Below are positions 8,156-16,897 of a stretch of DNA of 62,383 nucleotides, one piece after another; positions within the stretch are counted from its first letter, which is position 1; every line of letters starts with the position of its first letter. The position numbers and the translations under genes were made by a program. The notes beneath the pieces are model-generated. The model did no database searches, was not told where the DNA came from, and saw only the letters and a list, made by a program, of their open reading frames with translations. The stretch spans positions 1 to 62,383 of the forward strand of contig NZ_FXAU01000007.1 of NCBI RefSeq assembly GCF_900177625.1. Reading direction: 5' to 3'. This DNA comes from Sphingobacterium psychroaquaticum. GTDB lineage: Bacteria; Bacteroidota; Bacteroidia; Sphingobacteriales; Sphingobacteriaceae.

Positions 8156-8891
8156 TCCAGATCTCCCAATTACGCTCCGCCTGTAGTAGTAACATTTCGT
8201 ATCCATTTTTTATCATCGCTCCATTTTCTTTGCCACGACGTAAGAATAATGTTTCTTCAGGATTGTAGATTAAATCATACAATAGATGTTGTTTACCAAT
8301 AAACTCATAGGGAATATCAGGCGCTTCATCTATATTCGGAAACGTGCCTAAAGGCGAACAGTTTATAATTATTGGATGAGAATCCATAATCTCCTTATTA
8401 AGTTCAGAATAGGTAATATCTCCATTTGTATGGGATCTACTTACTATTTTATAAGATATTCCAAGCTTTTTCAAGCTGTAAAAGACAGCTTTTGCCGCAC
8501 CACCGTTTCCAAGCACGAGTGCTCGTGTGTGGTGCAGGGCCAATAGGGGGCGAATTGAATTTTCAAAGCCGTATGCATCGGTGTTATATCCTTTTAGGTG
8601 AACGGTCCCATCATTATACTTTATTGTAATGCAGTTTACTGCATCCATTTCTTGCGCCTCTTCAGAGAGCTCATTTAGAAATGAAACAACGGACTGCTTA
8701 TATGGAATGGTAACATTAAAACCATAAAAGGAGCTGTCGTTTGCGAAAAGATCAGGGAAGTTACCAATATCAACGATAGGGTATAAATCGTAATCTATGT
8801 CTTTGATATGTTCTTTCGCAAACTTTTCGGTATAATATTTTTTAGAGAAGGAATGCCCTAAAGGATATCCTATCAAACCTAATTTTTTCAT
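8142..8891 (-). CDS. aroE: Shikimate dehydrogenase
   Basis: A 249-residue NADPH-dependent shikimate dehydrogenase (3-dehydroshikimate to shikimate, chorismate pathway). Substrate-binding Ser residues are in PLGHSFSKKYY, the catalytic Lys65 in NVTIPYK, Asp105 in NTDAYGF, and the nucleotide loop GNGGAA at 128-133. It lacks the extended C-terminus of some family members and is slightly shorter than E. coli AroE (272). It sits directly after the TPR protein gene, with no gap, and overlaps gldD, giving a three-gene operon TPR-aroE-gldD. Confidence 0.95.
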   Translation of the reverse strand: MKKLGLIGYPLGHSFSKKYYTEKFAKEHIKDIDYDLYPIVDIGNFPDLFANDSSFYGFNVTIPYKQSVVSFLNELSEEAQEMDAVNCITIKYNDGTVHLKGYNTDAYGFENSIRPLLALHHTRALVLGNGGAAKAVFYSLKKLGISYKIVSRSHTNGDITYSELNKEIMDSHPIIINCSPLGTFPNIDEAPDIPYEFIGKQHLLYDLIYNPEETLFLRRGKENGAMIKNGYEMLLLQAERNWEIWNAKD

Positions 8892-10301
8892 TTATTTTTC
8901 TTCTGTATATTTTTTGATAATATCCACGATCACCTGGTTTCCTTGTAATTGTGGTAAATAGTCAAACAAGATATAGAATTTTTCGGGGTTTGTTGCCAAT
9001 CCAAGTTCTAGAAAGTTGAGCGCGTCGTTATATTGTCCATTCGCAAACAGATAAGCGACAATTCTGTAATAGAGTTCCGAAGCCTCCGGATTGGTTCGGA
9101 TAGCGTCTGCCATAACATCAATCGCCTCTGTATACTTTTTTTGCTCAAAATATATGGATGAATAATCCAACCAAGCTTCAATATCAGTAGGATTTAATTC
9201 TACGACTTTTTGATATGCTTTTTCAGACTCTTCAAACTGATTTAGTTTATAGCGCGCATCAGCAATAGCAAACCAATAGTCGGGGTTTGTATCATCTAAA
9301 TCCAGCGCTTTTTTATAGAAGTGTAAAGACTCGAAAAAACGATCCTCGAAGTCCAGTGTAACCCCAATCCCAAACCAGCCGTCTGCTAAATTTGGATCTA
9401 ATTTTACGGCCTTTCTGTAATGTGCGCGAGCATCGTCCATCTGTTCCAGCTTTTCAAAACACTCGCCAATTGCACAGTAAACATCGGCCGAGGGAGTTTC
9501 ATACTCAAAACTCTCTTTATAAACGTCTATTGCTTCTTTGTATTTTTGCAAGCTTACTAGGGCATTGCCCTTATTAAAGTAAGCGGGAACAAAAGACTCG
9601 TTGATTAGAATTGCATAATCATATGCGTCTATAGCTTCTTCGAATTGCTCGAGCTTGTCGTATACAATACCCAGGTTAAACCAAGCTGCATACGAGTAAG
9701 GTTCATTATCGATATAGTTTTTATAGAACGCAATAGATTCTTCGGTACGATCTAAAACTTCATAGCAAAACGATAGTGCGTTAAGGGCATCATCGTTTTC
9801 CATATTCTGTTCCAGAGATTTTTTTAAGTAGATAATTGCGGTCTCATAATCTCCTTTAAGCTGATACAACTCACTGAGTTGGTAATAAGCTTCGGGAGCA
9901 TCATCTTCGAGTGCTATGGCTTGAAGAAAGAGCGATTCAGAAGCATCGAGGTCACCCGTTGCTAGGTATACTGTTCCTTTTAGGAGTAGAATGTCAACGC
10001 TATTAGGTTCGAGTATTTCTGCTTTGGACAATTCTTCTAAGGCCCGGTCATATTGTTGTATTCGGGCGAAAAGATGTGCTTTTTTTAGCAAGAAAACGGC
10101 TTCATAAGGATGCTGACTAGTCGCATAATCGGCGACTTGGAGTGCCTTGACGGGGTCGTTTTTATCGATGTAATATTCGATAATCCCTTCGAAAGCTTTG
10201 GCGTCAAAAAAATACTGATCCTGATTGCGGATCATTTCTTCGTAACGATCTACCGATAGTTTTTGTTCTTCTGGCGAACCATATTCGAATTCTTCTTCCA
10301 T
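8892..10301 (-). CDS. Tetratricopeptide repeat protein
   Basis: A 469-residue protein built almost wholly of about eleven to twelve TPR motifs, for example YDRALEELSKAEILEPNSVD and YKEAIDVYKESFEYETPSAD. There is no signal peptide or membrane helix, so it is probably cytosolic and serves as a protein-binding scaffold. The ribosome-binding site is unusual for this phylum: the minus strand reads AAGGAGGGG four bases before the ATG. A TATCTTTG box on the minus strand at 10420-10427 may be its promoter. It heads the operon with aroE and gldD, an order common in Sphingobacteriaceae by my recollection. Confidence 0.85.
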   Translation of the reverse strand: MEEEFEYGSPEEQKLSVDRYEEMIRNQDQYFFDAKAFEGIIEYYIDKNDPVKALQVADYATSQHPYEAVFLLKKAHLFARIQQYDRALEELSKAEILEPNSVDILLLKGTVYLATGDLDASESLFLQAIALEDDAPEAYYQLSELYQLKGDYETAIIYLKKSLEQNMENDDALNALSFCYEVLDRTEESIAFYKNYIDNEPYSYAAWFNLGIVYDKLEQFEEAIDAYDYAILINESFVPAYFNKGNALVSLQKYKEAIDVYKESFEYETPSADVYCAIGECFEKLEQMDDARAHYRKAVKLDPNLADGWFGIGVTLDFEDRFFESLHFYKKALDLDDTNPDYWFAIADARYKLNQFEESEKAYQKVVELNPTDIEAWLDYSSIYFEQKKYTEAIDVMADAIRTNPEASELYYRIVAYLFANGQYNDALNFLELGLATNPEKFYILFDYLPQLQGNQVIVDIIKKYTEEK

Positions 10302-10419
10302 TACCCCTCCTTGTTATATTATTTTAGAGCAACCATGATAAGTCTACTCTAGAAGAAAATTAAAAAGAAAATGTGATACTTAGTCACAATTCTTTTCCAC
10401 ATGTTAACATACGACAGCA

Positions 10420-10427
10420 CAAAGATA
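10420..10427 (-). promoter_or_regulatory. Putative -7 promoter element for the TPR-aroE-gldD operon
   Basis: The minus strand reads TATCTTTG (TAnnTTTG consensus), about 118 bases before the TPR protein start and just downstream of the ompA-like terminator. No matching TTG was found at -33. Confidence 0.4.
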
Positions 10428-10450
10428 CGTTAAAATATTGATTATAAGCA

Positions 10451-10483
10451 GAAAGGCCTGTTTGCAGAGCAAACAGGCCTTTC
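10451..10483 (-). terminator. Terminator after the OmpA-like gene
   Basis: A perfect 15-bp inverted repeat (10451-10465 with 10469-10483; arm gaaaggcctgtttgc) with a 3-base loop, 30 bases downstream of the OmpA-like stop. The stem is GC-rich in the middle; the T-rich tail is weak. Confidence 0.75.
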
Positions 10484-10512
10484 AAATCTTTATAATGTAT
10501 ACTTACGTATAA

Positions 10513-11901
10513 TTATTTTTTGATTTCAACACGACGGTTTTGGATACGTCCTTCCTCAGTAGCGTTAGAAGCAACTGGGTTAGCCTCACCGTAACCATTA
10601 GCTGATACGCTTGATGCAGTTACTCCAGCGTTAACTAAGTATTGTTTTACTGCATTAGCGCGGTCTTTAGAAAGGTTCAAGTTATAAGCTTCAGAACCTT
10701 CTGAAGAAGCGTAACCATCTAATTTAACAGATGATTTGTTGTCACGCAATTCTTTCGCTAATTTATCTAAAGTTGAGTATGAAGAAGTTTTCAATACTGA
10801 ACTATCGAATTCGAATTGGATAGGAGAATAGTACGCACCAGTAGTAGCGTTATTTCCTTGTTGAACTTGTTGCTCAGGGAATTTGATTGGACAACCAGCA
10901 CCATCTACTGCAGTACCTGCAGGTGTACCTGGACATTTGTCAAATTTATCAGAAACACCGTCACCATCAGAGTCTTTGCTTAATGCATCAACAGTTCCTT
11001 CTAAAGAAGATACACGTTGTTTTAAAGCTTCAACTTCGTTTTTCAAAGATGGATCTCTCAATTCATCGTACAATGTAGCAACTGGGTTAGCAAAAGTTAA
11101 GTTCGCTTTGTCGCGTGAACCTAAAGTGAATTCTAAACCACCGTATACATTAGAGAATTTACCTTTGTAGTCTGCTCTAGCTGGACCGTACAATAAGTTA
11201 TCATCAGTGAAGTTCATCGTGTAACCTAAGTTCAAGGCAACAACTTCAGATAATTTGAATTTAACACCAACACCTACAGGGATGAAAGCTGTTAAACGGT
11301 TGTCTCTATCTCCAACTGACTCACGGTCACCGAAGATTTCTTCACCCCATTTACCTTTGTTGTTGTAAACTTCAGTACCTGTGAAATCATTGTTTAAGAA
11401 TTGTACAGGGTTGTGAGCCATAACACCCAAACCTACTTTAGCGTAGAAGTTAACAGCGTTTTCTCTTCTTAAGAAGTCAACAGTACCTAATTGGAAAACT
11501 CCGTTTAAGCTACCTGCCCAGTTAACAGAAGTTTCAACAGATTTTGCGCCTAATCCATTTTCAGCAACAGGACCAGAAGTATTGTGGTTGTAAGATTTGA
11601 TACGACCACGGTTACCTTCTAATTCTAAACCGAATAGGTGAGAGAATTGTTTGCGGATAGTCAAACCATAGTACTCACCAACTTTGTTTTGGAAGTAACC
11701 AACCTTTTGACCAAATGCATTTGATCCACCAACAAGTGCGTTAGGCGTAGTAATACCACCTTGAACACCGATAGACCAAGTTCTGTATTGTGATCTACCA
11801 CCAAATACAGTTGGAGTTTGAGCTTGAGCAGTCTCAGCGAAACCTAAAGCGGCCACTAAAGAAGCTGCAACAGCTGTTTTTTTAATTGTAGAATAGTTCA
11901 T
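10513..11901 (-). CDS. OmpA family outer membrane protein with thrombospondin type-3 repeat
   Basis: A 462-residue major outer-membrane protein candidate. The signal peptide MNYSTIKKTAVAASLVAAL ends at AQA (near residue 28). Residues about 35-270 form a beta-barrel with alternating aromatic strands. A short coiled segment (LKNEVEALKQRVSSLEGTV) and one calcium-binding TSP3 repeat (DSDGDGVSDKFDKCPGTPAG) link it to the C-terminal OmpA peptidoglycan-binding domain (about 362-462, with KLDGYASSEGSEAYN and NRRVEIKK). The frame opens 14 codons earlier at 11943, but the start at 11901 gives a proper signal peptide. Highly regular codon use suggests strong expression. A 250-base upstream region carries three inverted repeats. 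Confidence 0.92.
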   Translation of the reverse strand: MNYSTIKKTAVAASLVAALGFAETAQAQTPTVFGGRSQYRTWSIGVQGGITTPNALVGGSNAFGQKVGYFQNKVGEYYGLTIRKQFSHLFGLELEGNRGRIKSYNHNTSGPVAENGLGAKSVETSVNWAGSLNGVFQLGTVDFLRRENAVNFYAKVGLGVMAHNPVQFLNNDFTGTEVYNNKGKWGEEIFGDRESVGDRDNRLTAFIPVGVGVKFKLSEVVALNLGYTMNFTDDNLLYGPARADYKGKFSNVYGGLEFTLGSRDKANLTFANPVATLYDELRDPSLKNEVEALKQRVSSLEGTVDALSKDSDGDGVSDKFDKCPGTPAGTAVDGAGCPIKFPEQQVQQGNNATTGAYYSPIQFEFDSSVLKTSSYSTLDKLAKELRDNKSSVKLDGYASSEGSEAYNLNLSKDRANAVKQYLVNAGVTASSVSANGYGEANPVASNATEEGRIQNRRVEIKK

Positions 11902-11943
11902 ACTCTTGTTTTTAAGGTTATTAAAATTTTTAATTGTTTTCAC

Positions 11944-12150
11944 GTTTTACAATGTATTTAACAAAACTTAACAATAACGATGCCAAAAAGTAATTTTGGC
12001 CAGTAAGTTTATATAAACATCCAAATTTGTTGATTGCCAACAAATTTGGATGCGTAAAAGTATATATATTCTTTAAGATGACCAAATTTTTGGTCAATAA
12101 TTTAACGTTTATCGTGGTAAACCTTTGTTATTGTAGTTAAAACACCACGC
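11944..12150. promoter_or_regulatory. Upstream region of ompA-like gene with three inverted repeats
   Basis: This AT-rich gap holds three inverted repeats that share a CCAAA/TTTGG core: 11982-12000 (gccaaaa / ttttggc), 12018-12052 (15-bp perfect arms, catccaaatttgttg, 5-base loop) and 12079-12096 (tgaccaaa / tttggtca). The last two may terminate the phosphate transporter gene that ends at 12151, or all three may act in the ompA-like leader or as operator sites. No coding sequence was seen. Confidence 0.55.
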
Positions 12151-13164
12151 TTAAAGAATGTAGTGGATTATTGCTAGAGTTAAGCCGCCTAAGACCGCAC
12201 TAACAGGAATGGTCAGGATCCACGCCCATAATAAACTTATGGTTACGCCCCAACGTACGGCAGACACGCGCTTAACGACGCCGACTCCAATAATCGAACC
12301 TGTGATAGTGTGTGTGGTGGATGCTGGAATTCCGAAGTGTTCCGTGATACCTAATGTTACAGCACCCGCCGCTTCAGCTGCGACACCTTCTAAAGGCGTT
12401 ACTTTGGTGATCTTCGTACCCATTGTTTTTACAATTTTCCATCCACCACTCATTGTTCCCGCAGCAATAGCAGCGTAACAGGATAATGGAACCCATGCAG
12501 GCATCGCCTCGAAATTAGGAATTATTTGTTCTGCAATCAAAGCAGTCGCAATAATACCCATTACTTTTTGGGCGTCGTTACCACCATGCGCAAAACTTAA
12601 TGCTGCAGATGAAATGAGCTGACAGATTTTGAACCATTTCTCGGCAACGGCAGGGCGCGATTTCTTGGCGATGTTCATAATGATCAACGTAATGATGATC
12701 GCCATAAGCATACCTAGGATTGGTGCAAGAACAATAAAGGATACTGTTTTTAAAATGGCGCTTTGGTTTACAGCAGTAATAGGGTTAGCGCCCATGATCC
12801 ATGCGTAGGCCATTCCTGAACCCGCAAAACCACCAATTAAGGTATGAGAAGAGCTGGACGGGATACCGTAGTACCATGTAAATAAATTCCAGGAAATTGC
12901 GGCAACTAAACCAGCAAAGATTACTTCCAGTGTAATATATTCGTCGATAACGGTTTTGGCAATGGTATTGGCCACTTTATGGTCTGTAAAGTAAAAATAA
13001 GCTGCAAAGTTGAATATTGCAGCCCATAGGACAGCCATAAATGGGGTAAGTACTTTTGTTGAGACAATGGTTGCAATAGAGTTGGCTGCATCGTGGAAAC
13101 CATTGATGTAGTCAAAAGCAATTGCAAGTATTACAACAACAATTAATAATGTTGAAATTACCAT
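12151..13164 (-). CDS. Inorganic phosphate transporter, PiT family
   Basis: A 337-residue inner-membrane protein of the PiT family of low-affinity phosphate transporters. Two PHO4 signature copies are seen, one near the N-terminus (DYINGFHDAANSIATIVSTK, residues about 18-37) and one in the C-terminal half (LSFAHGGNDAQKVMGI). About eight to ten membrane helices are predicted by eye. It lies 28 bases after the DUF47 gene, an arrangement typical of Pit-DUF47 (PhoU-like) pairs, in which the DUF47 protein is thought to modulate the transporter. It lacks the long central cytosolic loop of E. coli PitA. Confidence 0.92.
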   Translation of the reverse strand: MVISTLLIVVVILAIAFDYINGFHDAANSIATIVSTKVLTPFMAVLWAAIFNFAAYFYFTDHKVANTIAKTVIDEYITLEVIFAGLVAAISWNLFTWYYGIPSSSSHTLIGGFAGSGMAYAWIMGANPITAVNQSAILKTVSFIVLAPILGMLMAIIITLIIMNIAKKSRPAVAEKWFKICQLISSAALSFAHGGNDAQKVMGIIATALIAEQIIPNFEAMPAWVPLSCYAAIAAGTMSGGWKIVKTMGTKITKVTPLEGVAAEAAGAVTLGITEHFGIPASTTHTITGSIIGVGVVKRVSAVRWGVTISLLWAWILTIPVSAVLGGLTLAIIHYIL

Positions 13165-13192
13165 GATTTTTTATGCTTTCTGAATGCTTAGA

Positions 13193-13840
13193 TTATGCAT
13201 TCTTAATTAAAATACTTTCTAATACGTTCGCCACGTCTTCACATTTATCTGTCGCATCTTCCATCGCTGAAAGTACTTCTTTGTTTTTGATAAGTGTAAT
13301 TGCGTCTTTCTCGTATTCGAATAGTTCACCAACAGCTTTGTCAAAGATGTAATCGGCTTTGTTTTCAACACTATTAATGCGCACACAAGAGTCCGTGATG
13401 TTACGGATGTTTTTCAGATCTTTTAACTCATTAATGGCCGTTGCAACATGCTCAGTCGCCTCAACGATTAGATCAGTGATCTCTTTCATTGGCTGTGTAA
13501 TCGTAATTACTTTGTATAGCTCGATACGGTTTGAAGCACCTTGAATAAAGTCTGCTACATCATCTAGAGAGCTTGCTAACGCGTGAATATCCTCTCTGTC
13601 GAATGGTGTAATAAAGTTCTTACCCAGCTCTAGGTGAATCTGATGTGTAATGTTGTCGCCCTTGTGTTCAAGGTCTTCTAGCTTTTTATTTATTTCGGCG
13701 CGTTTTGCTAAATCAGTGGAGTAAACTGTTTCTTGTAGCAGTTTGGCCATTTCAATAAGGTTGGCACCTGCTTGTTCAAACAAAGGGAAAAATTTCTTGT
13801 CCTTTGGAACGAAATACTGAAAAATACTATTTAAAGCCAT
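13193..13840 (-). CDS. DUF47 family PhoU-like protein
   Basis: A 215-residue all-helical DUF47 protein (PhoU-like fold). Typical segments are LLQETVYSTDLAKRAEINKK, LEDLEHKGDNITHQIH and PFDREDIHALASSLDDVADF (residues about 75-94), whose acidic residues bind metal in PhoU relatives. It is first in a two-gene operon with the PiT transporter and probably regulates uptake. The gap upstream holds a -7 box TAATTTTG on the minus strand (13864-13857) and two TTAACA direct repeats 11 bases apart, resembling Pho boxes. Confidence 0.9.
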   Translation of the reverse strand: MALNSIFQYFVPKDKKFFPLFEQAGANLIEMAKLLQETVYSTDLAKRAEINKKLEDLEHKGDNITHQIHLELGKNFITPFDREDIHALASSLDDVADFIQGASNRIELYKVITITQPMKEITDLIVEATEHVATAINELKDLKNIRNITDSCVRINSVENKADYIFDKAVGELFEYEKDAITLIKNKEVLSAMEDATDKCEDVANVLESILIKNA

Positions 13841-13873
13841 AATTATGAATTTTGTGCAAAATTATAAATGGAA

Positions 13874-13896
13874 TGTTAAGTTAATGTTAAGTTTAC
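13874..13896 (-). promoter_or_regulatory. Pho-box-like direct repeat upstream of DUF47-PiT
   Basis: On the minus strand TTAACA occurs at 13890-13885 and again at 13879-13874, exactly 11 bases apart (TTAACA-N5-TTAACA), with a further related half GTAAAC just before. This spacing and sequence equal the PhoP box of Gram-positive bacteria, and PhoB sites of E. coli also repeat every 11 bases. It lies 10 bases upstream of a -7 box TAATTTTG at 13864-13857. A role in phosphate control is inferred from position. Confidence 0.45.
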
Positions 13897-13922
13897 AATC
13901 TATTATGTCAGAACAAAATAAT

Positions 13923-14957
13923 TTAATGCGCTGAGGCACGTGCCAATGTGAACCCAAACGTGGTTCCAATGCCTTCTGTGCTGCGTACGTTCACATTTTG
14001 TTGATGTGCTTCCACAATGTGTTTTACTATAGATAAACCCAGTCCTGACCCACCAATATCTCGGGATCGACTCTTGTCGGTACGGAAAAAGCGCTCGAAA
14101 ACACGTGGAAGATTTTTTTCTTCAATGCCGTAACCATCATCCGTTACCTCTACCAGTATCTGATCAAACAACGAAAAGGTTGAAATTGTTGTCTTCCCAG
14201 ACTGTTTTCCATATTTTATAGAGTTGTCAATTAGGTTGACCAGAACCTGTTGTATTCGTTTTCGGTCTGCTTTTACAAAAAGAGGTTGAGTACTTTTTCC
14301 TTTGAATACGAGCTTTATATTGCTTTTTTCGGCCTTACTTTCTAGATCCTCAATACACTCTTTAATCAAGGCGTGGATGTCGAAGCGTTCGATAATAAGA
14401 CTCACCGTGCCAGTCTCTAGTTTCGAAATCTCATCCAAGTCATGGATGAGGTAGCCTAATCGGTCAATATTTCGAGAGGCCTTATCTAAAAAATTCTTTG
14501 CTAAATCAGGGTCTTCATCTATTAAACCATCCTGGAGGGTCTCTATATAGCCCTGCGTTGCAAAAAGTGGCGTTTTAAACTCGTGAGAAATGTTAGATAA
14601 AAATTCTTTCCGAAATTGTGCTTGCTCTTGAAGGGTGTGGATTTCGGATGCTTTTTGCTTCGCCCAGTCACGAACTTCGCGCTCAGCGTCCGCGATCGGA
14701 TCATCAGAGATGTGATCGCCAAGGGCGTCTTTTAAGTCTTTTCCCAGTTTCAGGTTGTGAATAAGCTTGTACACGTTCTTGATACGATTATTTACATAAC
14801 GCTCAAATAGATTTTGTAATACAATGAAGCAAATCGTCGTGGAAAGAGCAAACAACAACAGCGGAATCATCAGGGTTTGGCGATGCAAAAAATCGGTAAG
14901 AGCCAAGGCAATACCTACCGTAGCTGAAATCAGGAAAGTAATGGTTCTAAAATTCAT
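13923..14957 (-). CDS. Sensor histidine kinase, PhoR-like
   Basis: A 344-residue membrane histidine kinase. Two membrane helices close together (about 6-22 and 30-50) leave almost no periplasmic loop. HisKA has the phospho-acceptor His125 in FLSNISHEFKTPLF. HATPase_c shows NLIDNSIKYG (N box), VTDDGYGIEEKN (G1) and GGSGLGLSIVKH (G2). The short periplasmic part and its position just upstream of the DUF47-PiT phosphate genes suggest a PhoR-type kinase. No response regulator gene is next to it in this window. A terminator at 14985-15007 separates it from psd, so it likely has its own promoter. Confidence 0.88.
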   Translation of the reverse strand: MNFRTITFLISATVGIALALTDFLHRQTLMIPLLLFALSTTICFIVLQNLFERYVNNRIKNVYKLIHNLKLGKDLKDALGDHISDDPIADAEREVRDWAKQKASEIHTLQEQAQFRKEFLSNISHEFKTPLFATQGYIETLQDGLIDEDPDLAKNFLDKASRNIDRLGYLIHDLDEISKLETGTVSLIIERFDIHALIKECIEDLESKAEKSNIKLVFKGKSTQPLFVKADRKRIQQVLVNLIDNSIKYGKQSGKTTISTFSLFDQILVEVTDDGYGIEEKNLPRVFERFFRTDKSRSRDIGGSGLGLSIVKHIVEAHQQNVNVRSTEGIGTTFGFTLARASAH

Positions 14958-14984
14958 GTTTTATTCGAACGAATACCTCATTAA

Positions 14985-15007
14985 AAAAGGCTTCGATATC
15001 GAAGCCT
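14985..15007 (-). terminator. Terminator after psd
   Basis: A perfect palindrome aggcttcgat/atcgaagcct (14988-15007) followed on the minus strand by a run of T residues (the A run at 14983-14988), about 30 bases after the psd stop codon. Rho-independent terminator on the minus strand. Confidence 0.75.
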
Positions 15008-15036
15008 AATTTACACATAGTTATGTTAATTTTTTA

Positions 15037-15690
15037 TTAAATTCTTGCGATAATGGTTTTTCCGCCCACCACTTTATCATCAATATTTACGTCTACTTGG
15101 GTGCCGATAGGTAAAAACAAGTCAACACGGGAACCAAATTTTATAAAACCAAACTCATCCCCTTGCTTTACTTGATCATTTTCTTTTACGTACCATACAA
15201 TACGGCGAGCTAAAGCGCCTGCAATCTGACGGAATAGAACTTCCACCCCAGCTTGATTTTGTACAACGACTGTCGTTCGTTCGTTATCCGTAGATGATTT
15301 TGGGTGCCAGGCAACCAAAAATTTTCCAGGGTGATATTTGAAATAGTTTACGACTCCGCTAATTGGATTACGATTTACATGGACATTGGTAGGCGACATG
15401 AAAATCGAAACCTGTAGACGTTTATCTTTGAAATACTCCGTCTCTTGGGTTTCCTCAATAACCACAACTTTTCCATCCGCAGGGCATAGAACAACGCCTT
15501 CATTTGGAATAATGTGTTTAATCGGGCTGCGAAAGAACTGAACGATTACGATAAATAGAAATGCCGAAATAGCATATAAAAACCACTTTAGATACGTTGG
15601 AGCATCGTAATAGTTTGCTACTGCGTTTATTACGAAGATAAATAAAATAACTAAAGCGAGACTGGTATACCCTTCTTTGTGAAATTTCAT
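15037..15690 (-). CDS. psd: Phosphatidylserine decarboxylase proenzyme (short form)
   Basis: A 217-residue inner-membrane enzyme that makes phosphatidylethanolamine from phosphatidylserine. Two N-terminal membrane helices (about 9-25 and 34-50) precede the catalytic domain. The self-cleavage site FGSRVD near the C-terminus puts the future pyruvoyl group at Ser187; the short alpha chain after it is typical. VHVNRNPISGVV and HPKSSTDNERTT hold the conserved His and Asp/Asn residues. A -7 box TAAGTTTG on the minus strand (15712-15705) may be its promoter. No phosphatidylserine synthase gene is adjacent here. Confidence 0.93.
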   Translation of the reverse strand: MKFHKEGYTSLALVILFIFVINAVANYYDAPTYLKWFLYAISAFLFIVIVQFFRSPIKHIIPNEGVVLCPADGKVVVIEETQETEYFKDKRLQVSIFMSPTNVHVNRNPISGVVNYFKYHPGKFLVAWHPKSSTDNERTTVVVQNQAGVEVLFRQIAGALARRIVWYVKENDQVKQGDEFGFIKFGSRVDLFLPIGTQVDVNIDDKVVGGKTIIARI

Positions 15691-15771
15691 GATTAATATT
15701 TTTGCAAACTTATATAATTTTAGATAAAATTCATCTATTAGCGTTCGATTTACGCTGTATTGGGTTTTTAT

Positions 15772-16890
15772 CTATTCTGCAGAAGCTTGTTTTTCTCTCT
15801 TGATGGATATGCTGTGAAAATTTAATTTGCCAGAGGTCGTTAACATCATTTTACCCGATATGGTCAATTTATCTTCGATTGGAGCTCCATTTGCATCTAA
15901 TGACGGAAAATAGAAAGGGATTCTCTTCAATACCTGTTCTAAATACTGATTCAATTTACTGTCCTTTAATTCTTTTTCCACTTTTAACATCTGAGGAATT
16001 CCTTCTTTATCCAAACGTATTGTATACGTAAAATCGTCGGACTCTGCTTGTGGAGTTGGGATCGAATTGAAAGCTTCTTCGAGCTTCGCCGATAGATAGG
16101 CATTAAAACCACTGAAGTCATCAAAATTACACTGCTTATATGTAAGGGATTCAGCTATAGGGAAATACTCTGTAGGTACCCATGTAATCGGTGAGGTATA
16201 GTCATCATCAAGAAATAGATTATAAGCGGAAGTCAGGCGTCCGTTACTATCGTATGTCTCTTCGGTAAAGAGCGTTCTACGGTTTTTTTCATCCATCACA
16301 TTGGTTATCCAATATCCTGTGGGAAGACCATTTTTGAGCTTTCCGCGTCGTTCATAGAAAGGATAACCGTATTCATTGTAAAAGTCGAAGGGCATCTTAA
16401 ATTCATAATTGCCATTACCTTGCTCTACACGTTGGCGTCCTAATGAATCCCAAAAAGAAACGATACGATATTTTCCGTTACTATAGTTTAACGTTAACAT
16501 AGGCTTACCGTCGGGGTAGTAATAGTTGGCATCACCTATTGGAAAATTATCCTTGAAGGTCATTTCCCATTTCAATTGTCCATTCGGATGGTACGCTTTA
16601 AAATTCCCTTCTTTTATTCCCTCGATATAAGTTCCGGTTAATACTAATCGACCATTTGGATCAAAATCCTTGAATTCTCCATGAAAAACATTTTTTGAAA
16701 CGATAAATTGTGATAAACGCTCAATAGACTTGAAAGGACAGTTTTTATCGACTAAATAATAATGCTTATCAAAATGAAAACGAACGAGTCCATTAGATGC
16801 ATTTTCAAAAAACACCTCTTTTTTAGCTTCCTGCTGCGCAGTAGCTGAAAGCGCAAAAAAAAGAAAAATATAAAAAATGTATGACTTCAT
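15772..16890 (-). CDS. Secreted MORN/YwqK-like repeat protein
   Basis: A 372-residue exported protein with signal peptide MKSYIFYIFLFFALSATAQ. Its middle part carries five or so MORN-like (YwqK-type) repeats such as GEFKDFDPNGRLVLTGTYIE and GNFKAYHPNGQLKWEMTFKD. The C-terminal third (about 270-360) reads like a TonB C-terminal-type fold (FTYTIRLDKEGIPQMLKVEK, VLKRIPFYFPSL). Bacteroidota carry many such proteins of unknown role; an envelope or periplasmic site is inferred from the signal. It starts 7 bases after polA ends and is probably co-transcribed with it. Confidence 0.75.
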   Translation of the reverse strand: MKSYIFYIFLFFALSATAQQEAKKEVFFENASNGLVRFHFDKHYYLVDKNCPFKSIERLSQFIVSKNVFHGEFKDFDPNGRLVLTGTYIEGIKEGNFKAYHPNGQLKWEMTFKDNFPIGDANYYYPDGKPMLTLNYSNGKYRIVSFWDSLGRQRVEQGNGNYEFKMPFDFYNEYGYPFYERRGKLKNGLPTGYWITNVMDEKNRRTLFTEETYDSNGRLTSAYNLFLDDDYTSPITWVPTEYFPIAESLTYKQCNFDDFSGFNAYLSAKLEEAFNSIPTPQAESDDFTYTIRLDKEGIPQMLKVEKELKDSKLNQYLEQVLKRIPFYFPSLDANGAPIEDKLTISGKMMLTTSGKLNFHSISIKREKQASAE

Positions 16891-16897
16891 GTTGTAT

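Noticed and set aside
11958..11973. TTAACA-N4-TTAACA upstream of the OmpA-like gene as a second Pho box
   Set aside because: Spacing is 10 rather than 11 bases and orientation is opposite to the gene; likely AT-rich chance.
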